A stretch of DNA of 64,000 nucleotides, from assembly GCF_000200595.1 (NCBI RefSeq), contig NC_014810.2, positions 372,001 to 436,000 of the forward strand, in the 5' to 3' direction. A model generated the notes under the pieces. The model was not told the origin of the DNA, ran no database searches, and worked only from the letters and a program-made list of their open reading frames with translations. This DNA is from Helicobacter felis ATCC 49179 (GTDB lineage Bacteria; Campylobacterota; Campylobacteria; Campylobacterales; Helicobacteraceae). Shown in pieces: positions 8,641 through 16,934 of the stretch. Each line of letters opens with the position of its first letter. Position 1 is the first letter of the stretch. The translations under genes and the position numbers were made by a program.

Positions 8641-9696
8641 TTAATGGTTTAGCCATAGGGCGATTTCGTCAGCTAGGAAAAAGTCCCTAGCGATAAGTCG
8701 GTCGCCCTTTTGTTCACATATCCTTTCATCTAGCAGTGTTTTTACTTTCTTAGGTTTCAATAAATGTATTGGCACTCCTAAATCGCAACGCAAGCCTAAA
8801 AATATGGCTTCAAAATATAAATCTTGGTCTGTTAAATTTTCTGTGCGCCTATGTAGAGGGTCGGCAATATAGCTCTGCACATCTTTAAGCTTGTGGTAGC
8901 GTGTTTGCCCCACTCTTCCTACAGCTCCTGCTCCACAACCAATATATTCTAAAGAATTCCAATAGTGTAAATTATGTTTTACTCTGTAATTGCGAGCATA
9001 ATTAGAAACCTCGTAATGTTTAAAACCCTGCGCTTCTAAACTTGCACGCATGACCATATCTAACTCTGGCAAATTTTTAGGCGCAATCTTTGCTAGTCTT
9101 GTATTATCCTCTAGGGTTAAACTATAGGCAGAGAGGTGATCGATGGGCAAACCACTTGCCAACGCCACTTCTTTTTCCAAATTCTGCGCCGTATCTAGTG
9201 GTGTATTGTAAATAAGATCTATGCTTATATGTTCAATGGCACTTTTTTGAGCATATTCTAAGGCTTTATAAACATTTTTAGGCATATGGTCGCGTTGCAG
9301 AAAGCACAGTTTAGATTCAAAAAAGCTTTGCACTCCTATAGAAAGGCGAGTCATGCCTAGATTTTTGAGCGCAAGGCACCACTCCAATGAGACTAAATCA
9401 GGGTTAGCCTCCAAAGTGATTTCTGTATTAGATGGCACGCTTGCATGCCGTGCAATGACATTAAAAATTTGATCATAGTGTTTTATTTTTAAAATATTTG
9501 GTGTCCCCCCTCCTATAAAAATAGACACTATCCGTTCCCCTTGTAAAGAAGTTTCCATATCCTTGCAAAGCGCATTAACATAGACATTTTGCAAATCTTC
9601 TAGACCACTAAAAGAGTTAAAAGCGCAGTATCCACACTTACTTTTACAAAAGGGAATGTGGATATAAAGGCTTTTGGAGGATTTTATTTTAAGCAT
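8641..9696 (-). CDS. hemW: HemW-like radical SAM protein (heme chaperone family)
   Basis: A 351-residue radical SAM protein. The N-terminal IHIPFCKSKCGYCAF contains the CX3CX2C cluster motif followed by A-F, the HemW pattern; coproporphyrinogen oxidase HemN has a different motif (CX3CX2CXC). GGGTPN and ITLEANPD are conserved in the family. Homologues are commonly annotated as oxygen-independent coproporphyrinogen III oxidase, but HemW is a heme-binding chaperone that delivers heme to respiratory proteins. The gene is divergent from a cytochrome c gene, which fits a role in heme handling. It ends 14 nt from the flaA stop, convergently. Confidence 0.88.
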   Translation of the reverse strand: MLKIKSSKSLYIHIPFCKSKCGYCAFNSFSGLEDLQNVYVNALCKDMETSLQGERIVSIFIGGGTPNILKIKHYDQIFNVIARHASVPSNTEITLEANPDLVSLEWCLALKNLGMTRLSIGVQSFFESKLCFLQRDHMPKNVYKALEYAQKSAIEHISIDLIYNTPLDTAQNLEKEVALASGLPIDHLSAYSLTLEDNTRLAKIAPKNLPELDMVMRASLEAQGFKHYEVSNYARNYRVKHNLHYWNSLEYIGCGAGAVGRVGQTRYHKLKDVQSYIADPLHRRTENLTDQDLYFEAIFLGLRCDLGVPIHLLKPKKVKTLLDERICEQKGDRLIARDFFLADEIALWLNH

Positions 9697-9750
9697 AGCT
9701 TAACCCTTAAAATAATACCATTATGACACATTTTTGATAAGGAGCTAACG

Positions 9751-10053
9751 ATGAAAAAAGTCGTTTTGATGAGTTTGGTTGCAGGTTTAGGTTTGCTTTG
9801 GGCAGCCGAGCCTGCCGTTTTGATTAAAAAATGTGCGGGCTGTCATGGTCCTTCTATGGATAGAAAAGCTTTCGGGAAAGGGCATGTTGTCAACACTCTT
9901 GATAGCACACAGATCAAAGAAGATTTAATGGGCTATAAAGCGGGTTCTTTGAATCGTTATGGTTCAGGTGTGATTATGCATGCTCAAGCCAAGAATCTGA
10001 GCAATGAGGAGATTGAGGCGTTATCTAAGTATATCCCCACTCTTAAAAAATAG
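9751..10053 (+). CDS. periplasmic cytochrome c553
   Basis: A 100-residue class I c-type cytochrome. The signal peptide (MKKVVLMSLVAGLGLLWA, cleaved after AA) sends it to the periplasm. The single heme site CAGCH lies near residue 28 and the likely axial Met is in SGVIMHAQAKNLSNEE. It carries electrons between the cytochrome bc1 complex and the cbb3 oxidase in Helicobacter. AAGGAG precedes the ATG. The neighbours hemW (divergent) and rppH downstream match the order I recall in H. pylori. Confidence 0.93.
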   Translation: MKKVVLMSLVAGLGLLWAAEPAVLIKKCAGCHGPSMDRKAFGKGHVVNTLDSTQIKEDLMGYKAGSLNRYGSGVIMHAQAKNLSNEEIEALSKYIPTLKK

Positions 10054-10070
10054 TCTAGGTTATTGTATGT

Positions 10071-10076
10071 TATAAT
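10071..10076 (+). promoter_or_regulatory. -10 element for rppH-lysC-hobA-holB-folP
   Basis: TATAAT lies 17 nt before the rppH ATG, so the leader would be very short, with AAAGGA at its 5' end. It would drive the tightly spaced run of five genes that follows. Confidence 0.55.
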
Positions 10077-10093
10077 CCCTAGAAAGGATTACC

Positions 10094-10564
10094 ATGGACG
10101 CTCCAAAAAGCTATCGTCCTAATGTGGCTGCTGTGGTGCTTTCATCTTGTTACCCTAGGGATTGTGAGTTTTTTATCGCTCAACGCATTGATATTCAAGG
10201 GGCTTGGCAGTTCCCCCAAGGAGGGATTGATCAGGGTGAAACCCCAATAAAGGCCCTCTATCGTGAATTGTTGGAGGAAATTGGCACAGATGCAATAGAA
10301 GTGATTGCCGAATATCCCAAGTGGATTGCCTATGATTTTCCACCAACCATGACCAAAAAGCTCTACCCCTTTGATGGGCAAAAACAACGCTATTTTTTAG
10401 TGCGCCTTAAAAATAACACTCTCATCAATATTAAAACACCTGTTCCAGAATTTGATCGTTATGAATTTGTCAAGCCGGAGAATCTTTTTTCAAAAGTTGT
10501 GCACTTTAAGCGGCAGGTTTATCGCCAAGTTATTAGCTATTTTAAACAACAGGGATATTTGTAG
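10094..10564 (+). CDS. rppH: RNA pyrophosphohydrolase RppH (Nudix)
   Basis: A 156-residue Nudix hydrolase that removes pyrophosphate from the 5' end of RNA and so starts mRNA decay. The Nudix box is complete ([20 protein letters not shown], then IG), preceded by WQFPQGG, which is typical of RppH. In H. pylori it was first described as invasion-related NudA/InvA. The ATG follows AAAGGATTACC. The stop abuts the lysC start codon with no spacing, indicating translational coupling. Confidence 0.92.
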   Translation: MDAPKSYRPNVAAVVLSSCYPRDCEFFIAQRIDIQGAWQFPQGGIDQGETPIKALYRELLEEIGTDAIEVIAEYPKWIAYDFPPTMTKKLYPFDGQKQRYFLVRLKNNTLINIKTPVPEFDRYEFVKPENLFSKVVHFKRQVYRQVISYFKQQGYL

Positions 10565-11767
10565 GTGTTAGTGGTTCAAAAATTTGGGGGGACGAGTGTG
10601 GGGAGTTGTGCGCGCATTCAGACTGTGGCGCAAAGAGTGATGGCAAGTAAAGCCTTGTTTGGCGATGTTGTCGTGGTGGTTTCGGCAATGGGGGATACCA
10701 CGGATGATTTGCTAGAATTAGCCCATTGTTTTGGGAATAAACTTAATCATCGCGAGATGGATCGTTTATTAAGCAGTGGGGAGCAAATTTCTAGCGCGCT
10801 TCTAGCCATTGCTTTGGAATCTATGGGGCAAAAAGCTTATTCTTTAAGCGGTAAAGCAGCTGGAATTTTTACAGATACGCATTTTACCCGCGCGCAAATT
10901 TTAGAGATTGATACCACCCGTGTTCAAGATCTTTTGGCGCAAGATTTCGTGGTTGTTGTAGCAGGTTTTCAAGGTGTCAGCAAGGGTGGAGAAATCACCA
11001 CTTTGGGCAGGGGAGGGAGTGATTTGAGTGCTGTGGCGTTAGCAGGGGCTTTGCGCGCCCAACTCTGTGAGATTTACACCGATGTAGATGGTATTTACAC
11101 CACCGACCCACGCGTTGTGCCTGAGGCTCGTAAAATCACCCAGATCAGTTATGATGAGATGTTGGAACTAGCCTCTATGGGGGCCAAGGTTCTCTTTAAC
11201 CGCTCAGTGGAATTAGCAAAGAAATACAACATTCCTCTGATTACACGCAACTCTTTTAACGACAACCCCGGAACTCTCATCACTTCAGAGGAGCAAATTA
11301 TGGAAAAACCTATCGTAAGTGGGATCGCCCTAGATAAAGATCAGGCGCGTGTAAATATCATCGATGCCTGTGATTATCCGGGTATTGCTGGAGAAATTTT
11401 TGGATTACTAGCAGAGGCCAAACTCAATATTGATATGATTGTGCAAACCATTGGCAAAAATGGTAAGACCAATATTAACTTCACTTTACCCGAAGAAGAT
11501 ATAGAAGTTTGCCAGCAAGTGCTCAAAAATGTGCGCGATATTGGTTCAGTAGAATGCGATCGCCAAGTAGCTAAGGTGTCTGTAGTGGGTGTGGGTATGC
11601 GCTCACATTCTGGAATTGCCAGTGCTGCTTTTAAGGCTTTAGCCAAAGAAAATATCAATATTTTGATGATTAGCACAAGCGAGATCAAAATTTCGGTGAT
11701 CGTAGAAGTTTCTCTAGCCGAACTCGCCCTGCAAACTCTACACAAAGCGTTCAAATTAGCTCTGTGA
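10565..11767 (+). CDS. lysC: aspartate kinase
   Basis: A 400-residue enzyme that phosphorylates aspartate, the first step towards lysine, diaminopimelate, methionine and threonine. The N-terminus MLVVQKFGGTSVG is diagnostic, and TTLGRGGSDLSAVALA and YTDVDGIYTTDPR form the kinase active site. Two ACT regulatory domains follow (about residues 265-330 and 340-400). The start is GTG, directly after the rppH stop. The stop overlaps the hobA start. Confidence 0.95.
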   Translation: MLVVQKFGGTSVGSCARIQTVAQRVMASKALFGDVVVVVSAMGDTTDDLLELAHCFGNKLNHREMDRLLSSGEQISSALLAIALESMGQKAYSLSGKAAGIFTDTHFTRAQILEIDTTRVQDLLAQDFVVVVAGFQGVSKGGEITTLGRGGSDLSAVALAGALRAQLCEIYTDVDGIYTTDPRVVPEARKITQISYDEMLELASMGAKVLFNRSVELAKKYNIPLITRNSFNDNPGTLITSEEQIMEKPIVSGIALDKDQARVNIIDACDYPGIAGEIFGLLAEAKLNIDMIVQTIGKNGKTNINFTLPEEDIEVCQQVLKNVRDIGSVECDRQVAKVSVVGVGMRSHSGIASAAFKALAKENINILMISTSEIKISVIVEVSLAELALQTLHKAFKLAL

Positions 11768-12267
11768 TGGATTTAAAAGGGCGCGCACAACAGATTTTCA
11801 GAGAACACCATACACGCTTAGGGCGTGTGGATATAGCCAATTATGATTGGGAGAATTTTAAGACATGTATCTCCCACATTGCGGGTGGGGGATGTATTTT
11901 GCTCTGCGTAGATGCATCGCGTATGTGGTTTAAAGAATATGTCTTTACACATCTCAATGCTAAGTTGTTGCGCCCGCCTTTACCCATTGTTGATGGGCTT
12001 TTAGGTTTTGATCCGCTTTTAAAAGATGCGCGCAATTTACCCCTTGTTTTAAATCTTTTAAATCTCACCTATAAAAATTACCTATTTTGGTATGTTGGTG
12101 AAGAGGGAATTTTGAGCACCTTAGCCTCTAGCACAAAAAATTTACTTTGGATCTTGCAAGATGGTTTTCTTAGTCCGCGCGATCCACTTTGTGATCTAAA
12201 ACTTCTCCAACTTTATCAAGTTTTTGAAACAATGCTTTTTGAAAGTTTGTTAGGAATTTTGGATTGA
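11767..12267 (+). CDS. hobA: DnaA initiator-associating factor HobA
   Basis: A protein of about 166 residues matching HobA of H. pylori (HP1230 position between lysC and holB). HobA binds DnaA domain I-II and is needed for orisome assembly; it is the structural counterpart of E. coli DiaA. I identify it mainly by position, size and segments such as CILLCVDASRMWFKEYV and FWYVGEEGILSTL. The ATG at 11767 overlaps the lysC TGA as TGATG; a GTG one codon earlier is an alternative. The operon joins replication genes (hobA, holB) to biosynthetic ones. Confidence 0.82.
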   Translation: MDLKGRAQQIFREHHTRLGRVDIANYDWENFKTCISHIAGGGCILLCVDASRMWFKEYVFTHLNAKLLRPPLPIVDGLLGFDPLLKDARNLPLVLNLLNLTYKNYLFWYVGEEGILSTLASSTKNLLWILQDGFLSPRDPLCDLKLLQLYQVFETMLFESLLGILD

Positions 12268-12893
12268 ACACTTTAATTCTTAGCCACACACCCCATGAGG
12301 AAGCGCACGCTTATAAGGAAGAATTAGAAAAACAAGCCCAAGAACCTATTTTGATTGAAAGTTTTATCCAAGAAGAGCTCAAGGTCGAGTATGCGCATGA
12401 GATCAGAAGGCGCGCTATGTTATGCGATGCGGAGCAAAAATTTATCATCATTGCTGCACACCATTTTAATGCATTCGCTCAAAATGCCCTGCTTAAAATC
12501 TTAGAAGAACCCCCACCACAAACGCATTTCATATTGATTGCCAAAAATAAGCATGCGCTTTTAAACACCCTGCTCTCTCGCTTAATTTGCGCCGATCGCC
12601 GCACAAAAACTCCTATTGATCCCTTTGGACTAGATTTGCGCACATGTGGCGTGCAGGATGTCTGTAATTATCTTCAAGAGTTAGACAAAACACATCTAAC
12701 TCCGGAAGAAATCAAAATGCGTCTTTATTCTCTATTGCGCGCCTTGCAAGAAATTGCGCTTCCTTTACCCTTAGATTTATTACAGAGTTTGGATAGCGCA
12801 ATCCATGCCAATACCCTCTATTACCGCCCTAGCTACAATTTCTTGCCCTTACTCTTAAGAGTGCTTCAACTCAGAGGGGTTGCGTGTTTTTAG
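12264..12893 (+). CDS. holB: DNA polymerase III subunit delta prime (short form)
   Basis: A 209-residue protein corresponding to the short HolB of Helicobacter, part of the clamp-loader complex. The segment AHHFNAFAQNALLKILEEPPPQTHFILI is the conserved SRC-neighbouring region of delta prime subunits. It lacks the long C-terminal collar domain of E. coli HolB (334 residues), as other Helicobacter versions do. Translation begins at TTG overlapping the hobA stop (TTGA). The end overlaps folP by 10 nt. Confidence 0.85.
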   Translation: MNTLILSHTPHEEAHAYKEELEKQAQEPILIESFIQEELKVEYAHEIRRRAMLCDAEQKFIIIAAHHFNAFAQNALLKILEEPPPQTHFILIAKNKHALLNTLLSRLICADRRTKTPIDPFGLDLRTCGVQDVCNYLQELDKTHLTPEEIKMRLYSLLRALQEIALPLPLDLLQSLDSAIHANTLYYRPSYNFLPLLLRVLQLRGVACF

Positions 12894-14035
12894 AACGCAT
12901 CGCTCCGGCTAGTTTTGCCCTAGAATTAGAGCGCATCACTCCCCACCCAGTTGGTCAAGCTATTATGAGCCAAAAAGCCCGACTCTTCGCTTTTAAAATT
13001 AGCGATTTACCCTTGAGTGCTGCACTCACACTCAAGCAAGAAGCCCTGCGCGTGGGAGCTGAATTAGCGACACCTAAGGATTGCATTTTGGCTAAGAAAC
13101 CTGCCTACACATGTCTTTTAGTGGGCACTTACGACCAACTAGAACGCTTGCGCGTGAAATGCACTTCTCAAGCCTTTGGATTAAAAAGATTGGCAAAGAT
13201 GCTAGAGTCCCATCTGCAATCTCCATCTTTTGACAATCCAGCTCTGATGGGTATTATCAATATCACTCCGGATAGTTTTTACCCACAGAGTCGGCACAAT
13301 GTCCAGCAAGCTTTAGAAAAAATTTATCACTATTTAGAACAAAAAATCGCCTATATTGATATTGGGGCAGCCAGCTCACGCCCCTTTAGCGCACGCCTTG
13401 AAGCACATGAAGAAATCGCACGCCTCAAAGACATTTGTGCAGAAATCAAAACCCACAACCTAACCCAACACGCCATTTTTAGCATAGATACTTATAATCC
13501 CAAGACAGCCGATTTTGCTCTGCGGCACGGTTTTCAATTACTCAACGATGTCAATGGTTTTAGAGAAGAGTTAATGTGTCAAGTGGCTAAAGCTTATGGA
13601 GTTCAAGTTGTGCTGATGCATTCTAACGGGGTGCCTATGGATATGGATCATTTTGCGCCCCACAAGCAACTTTTTTTGGAGATGGATCGCTTTTTTGAGA
13701 TGCAATTAGAGCGTTTGGATCAATATGAAATTAGCAATATTCTCTTAGATATTGGTCTAGGCTTTAACAAAACCACTGCGCAGAACTTGGCCCTTATCCA
13801 GCACTTAGAGCATTTTTTGCATTTTGGTTATCCCTTACTTGTGGGCGCAAGCCGTAAAAAATGTATTGGCGAGATTTGCGCTAGAGAGGTGCAAGATCGC
13901 TTAAGTGGCACTTTGGCTTTGCACTTGGTTGCTTTGCAAAGAGGGGCGAGCATTCTACGCGTGCACGACATTGCCCCCCATCAAGACTTGCTAAAAATCT
14001 ACAAGGCTCTTTGTGAAGTGGAGTTACCATACTAA
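12884..14035 (+). CDS. folP: dihydropteroate synthase
   Basis: A 383-residue enzyme that condenses p-aminobenzoate with hydroxymethyldihydropterin pyrophosphate in folate synthesis. Residues 1-115 are an extra N-terminal region, also found in other Helicobacter FolP proteins and absent from E. coli FolP (282 residues). The catalytic domain starts at MGIINITPDSFY and contains DIGAASSRPF (a variant of the usual DIGGESTRPG), LNDVNGF, VLMHSNG and GASRKK. GTG start, overlapping holB. This is the last gene of the rppH operon. Confidence 0.93.
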   Translation: MFLERIAPASFALELERITPHPVGQAIMSQKARLFAFKISDLPLSAALTLKQEALRVGAELATPKDCILAKKPAYTCLLVGTYDQLERLRVKCTSQAFGLKRLAKMLESHLQSPSFDNPALMGIINITPDSFYPQSRHNVQQALEKIYHYLEQKIAYIDIGAASSRPFSARLEAHEEIARLKDICAEIKTHNLTQHAIFSIDTYNPKTADFALRHGFQLLNDVNGFREELMCQVAKAYGVQVVLMHSNGVPMDMDHFAPHKQLFLEMDRFFEMQLERLDQYEISNILLDIGLGFNKTTAQNLALIQHLEHFLHFGYPLLVGASRKKCIGEICAREVQDRLSGTLALHLVALQRGASILRVHDIAPHQDLLKIYKALCEVELPY

Positions 14036-14130
14036 GCATTCAACCCACTAGGGATAGAGTGTCTTGAGTTTATGCTGTAAGGCTGGAGGAAAATCTGTTA
14101 GCATGAAAGAATCTTGTTAAAAGGATGGTG

Positions 14131-15375
14131 ATGGAGAAGGACAAGAGAATTAATCTCTTTGACATCCGTTGGATGTGGTCCATGTTTGGCACGGCGATTG
14201 GGGCAGGGATTTTGTTTTTGCCCATCAAGGCTGGGGCGCAGGGCTTTTGGCCTGTGGTGGTGATGGCAATTTTGAGTTTTCCTATGACTTGGCTTAGTCA
14301 TCGGGCTTTAGCACGCTTTGTGAATGCGATTGGCAACCATGACATCACCCATGCGGCAACTTATTTTGGAAAAAAGGCGGGCTACCTCATTACCTTTATC
14401 TACTTTTTTACCTTTTATCCCATCTGCCTTGCTTATGGGGTGGGGATTACCAATACCGTAGAATCCTTTTTTGCTCACCAGTTAGGACTCCACTATTTTG
14501 ATCACAATCGCTTTTTCTTGGCCGAACACTTGGTCAGCGGGATGATTTTTGTGATGATCTTTAACACCACCATTGTTACACGAGTCGCCAACGCTTTAGT
14601 TTATCCTATGGCATTGATTTTATTTGTCTTTTCTCTCTACCTCATTCCCTATTGGAAAACTTCCATGCTAACAGAAATCCCTAGTTTTGGGGGGTTTTTT
14701 TCCGCACTTTGGTTCACACTTCCGGTTTTGGTCTTTTCCTTCAACCATAGCGCGATCATTTCTACTTTTGCCCAAGCGGTTGAGAAGCGTTATGGGGAAC
14801 TCAAGCACTTTAAAACCAATCAGATCGAATTGCTCAACACTTCTCTTTTGCTTCTATTTGTCATGTTTTTTGTTTTTTCCTGCATTCTCTGCCTTGAGCC
14901 TGCTGACTTTATTAAAGCGCGTGAACAAAATATCCCTATTTTAAGCTATTTTGCCAACACGCTGGGCAATCCCATCATTGGATACACTGGTCCCGTTGTG
15001 GCGTTTTTGGCTATTAGCACTTCTTTTTTTGGACACTATTATGGCGCTAAAGAGGGTTTAAAGGGTCTAGTGGTGCAAACCTTAGTGAAAGACAAGCTCT
15101 CTCCTAGTTGTCATAGAAAAATTGATATTTCTGTAACTTTGTTTTTATGGATTAGTATTATTTTGGTTTCCTACTATAATCCAAGTATTCTAGGCTTCAT
15201 TGAGAGTTTGGGTGGGCCTGCACTAGCCACGATCACTTTTATTCTGCCCATCGTAGCGATGTATATAATTCCTTCAATGAAAACTTTTAGAAACTTTTGG
15301 ACAGATGCCTTTGTTTTAGCTGTAGGCGTGCTAACCGTGCTTAACGCCGTGATCGATCTCTTTGTGAAAGGATAA
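14131..15375 (+). CDS. sdaC: serine transporter (SdaC/HAAAP family)
   Basis: A multipass membrane protein of about 414 residues with roughly 11 hydrophobic segments. The N-terminal motif WMWSMFGTAIGAGILFLPI is characteristic of HAAAP-family serine/threonine:H+ symporters. It is followed 2 nt later by sdaA, so uptake and deamination of L-serine are encoded together; serine is a major carbon source for Helicobacter and Campylobacter. An ATG at 14125 directly abuts AAGG, so the ATG at 14131 (6 nt spacing) is chosen. Confidence 0.92.
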   Translation: MEKDKRINLFDIRWMWSMFGTAIGAGILFLPIKAGAQGFWPVVVMAILSFPMTWLSHRALARFVNAIGNHDITHAATYFGKKAGYLITFIYFFTFYPICLAYGVGITNTVESFFAHQLGLHYFDHNRFFLAEHLVSGMIFVMIFNTTIVTRVANALVYPMALILFVFSLYLIPYWKTSMLTEIPSFGGFFSALWFTLPVLVFSFNHSAIISTFAQAVEKRYGELKHFKTNQIELLNTSLLLLFVMFFVFSCILCLEPADFIKAREQNIPILSYFANTLGNPIIGYTGPVVAFLAISTSFFGHYYGAKEGLKGLVVQTLVKDKLSPSCHRKIDISVTLFLWISIILVSYYNPSILGFIESLGGPALATITFILPIVAMYIIPSMKTFRNFWTDAFVLAVGVLTVLNAVIDLFVKG

Positions 15376-15377
15376 AT

Positions 15378-16787
15378 ATGGACATTCAGACCCAACAAGA
15401 AATTTATGCGCAATCCATGACCTCTATTTTTAAAATAGGCATTGGTCCTAGCTCTTCACACACCATAGGCCCTATGGATGCCTGTGTGCGTTTCTGCGCT
15501 CTGCTTGCGCAAAAAGGAGTTTTAGAGCGCACAGCGCGCGCATGCGTAACCTTGCACGGCTCTTTGGCTCTCACAGGCAAGGGGCATTTAACAGATTTGG
15601 CCTGCTTGGTGGGTTTGAGTGGAATCAGCGCTAAAAAAGTGAGTGTCGCCCAGCGCCACGAAATTGTGCAAAGAGCCCTCAAAGAAGGGCGCATTTTTTT
15701 AGCTCAACACCATGATATTGTTTTTGATTTCCATAAAGATATTCTGTTTGAGAATAAGGCCCTAGAATTCCATGAAAATGGCATGGTGGTGCAAGCTTTT
15801 GATGATCAAGGACACCTACTGACTGAGGAAACTTATTATTCTACGGGTGGGGGCTTTATTTACACACAAGAGGAATTAAAGCATAGAAAGAAAACCTCTA
15901 CCCATGCAAAACACACCCCCTTTGACTTCAATAGCGCTAAAGAATTAGAAGAAATGTGCGCAAAGCACCATTGCTCTATTTCTCACATCGTAACCCAACA
16001 TGAAAACGCGCTTTTTGGTGAGAATTACGCCAAAAACTATTGTTTAGAGGTGTATGAGGCGATGTTAGCCTGCTTTGAGAGTGGGGTGCACGCTCAAGAA
16101 AAACGCCTGCCCGGTTGTATTGGGATGGATCGCCTAGCTCCTAGCATTCAAGAGCGCATGAGCAAACATCCCAATCCTCAAGACCCCTTAGCTGTGATGG
16201 ACTACATGACTATGTACGCGCGCGCTGTGAGTGAGGAAAACGCTTGTGGAAACAAAGTCGTTACAGCTCCCACTAATGGTGCTTGTGGGGTCGTGCCTGC
16301 TGTGTTGCTTTACTGCCATAGACATATTAAACCTCTCTCTCAAGAACAGATTGTAGATTTTTTGCTTACATGTTGTGCCATCGGCTATCTTTATAAAAAG
16401 AATGGCTCAATCAGTGGGGCGGAAGCAGGATGTCAAGCAGAGGTGGGAGCGGCCTCTTCTATGGCAGCAGCAGGCTTTGCCTTTGTGATGGGCGGGAATG
16501 TGCACCAAGTTTTAAGTGCGGCTGAAATTGCCATGGAACACCACCTAGGTCTAACCTGCGATCCTGTGGGCGGATTAGTGCAAATCCCATGCATTGAGAG
16601 GAATGTTGTAGGTTCAATCAAAGCCGTTGCTGCAGCGCGCTTGGCTCTTGAGCATGGCTATCAAGCAAAAGTAAGCCTTGATGAGGTGATTTTAACCATG
16701 CTCCAAGTGGGCAAATCCATTGATGCCAAGTATCGCGAAACCTCGCTGGGTGGCTTGGCAGTTAATGTCCACATTCCGCGCTGTTAA
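15378..16787 (+). CDS. sdaA: L-serine ammonia-lyase (iron-sulfur type)
   Basis: A 469-residue single-chain L-serine dehydratase producing pyruvate and ammonia. It has the N-terminal beta domain (FKIGIGPSSSHTIGPM) and the C-terminal alpha domain with the cluster-binding cysteines (for example APTNGACGVVPAVL, LTCCAIG and GLTCDPVGGLVQIPCIERN). It needs an oxygen-sensitive 4Fe-4S cluster. It is translationally close to sdaC (2 nt). A 147-nt gap separates it from the next gene. Confidence 0.95.
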   Translation: MDIQTQQEIYAQSMTSIFKIGIGPSSSHTIGPMDACVRFCALLAQKGVLERTARACVTLHGSLALTGKGHLTDLACLVGLSGISAKKVSVAQRHEIVQRALKEGRIFLAQHHDIVFDFHKDILFENKALEFHENGMVVQAFDDQGHLLTEETYYSTGGGFIYTQEELKHRKKTSTHAKHTPFDFNSAKELEEMCAKHHCSISHIVTQHENALFGENYAKNYCLEVYEAMLACFESGVHAQEKRLPGCIGMDRLAPSIQERMSKHPNPQDPLAVMDYMTMYARAVSEENACGNKVVTAPTNGACGVVPAVLLYCHRHIKPLSQEQIVDFLLTCCAIGYLYKKNGSISGAEAGCQAEVGAASSMAAAGFAFVMGGNVHQVLSAAEIAMEHHLGLTCDPVGGLVQIPCIERNVVGSIKAVAAARLALEHGYQAKVSLDEVILTMLQVGKSIDAKYRETSLGGLAVNVHIPRC

Positions 16788-16890
16788 GACAAATACAAGT
16801 CCTAATGATCTCCTATGGAGGGTTAGGAAAAGTGTAAGATTTCTGTCTAAATTTTATTCATTTTTTTCAGTAATATCTTAGCTTTAATCT

Positions 16891-16915
16891 TATAAAATCA
16901 ATAATTGTATTACTA
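16891..16915 (+). promoter_or_regulatory. NikR-like operator upstream of the FrpB-like receptor
   Basis: TATAAAA-N11-ATTACTA has exactly the spacing of the Helicobacter NikR consensus TATWATT-N11-AATWATA, with 5 of 7 matches in each half. Its left half could also serve as the -10 element (TATAAA), with initiation near 16903 and the ATG at 16935. A Fur-type reading of the same AT-rich stretch is also possible. Confidence 0.4.
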
Positions 16916-16934
16916 ATCACTCTAGGATGAATAA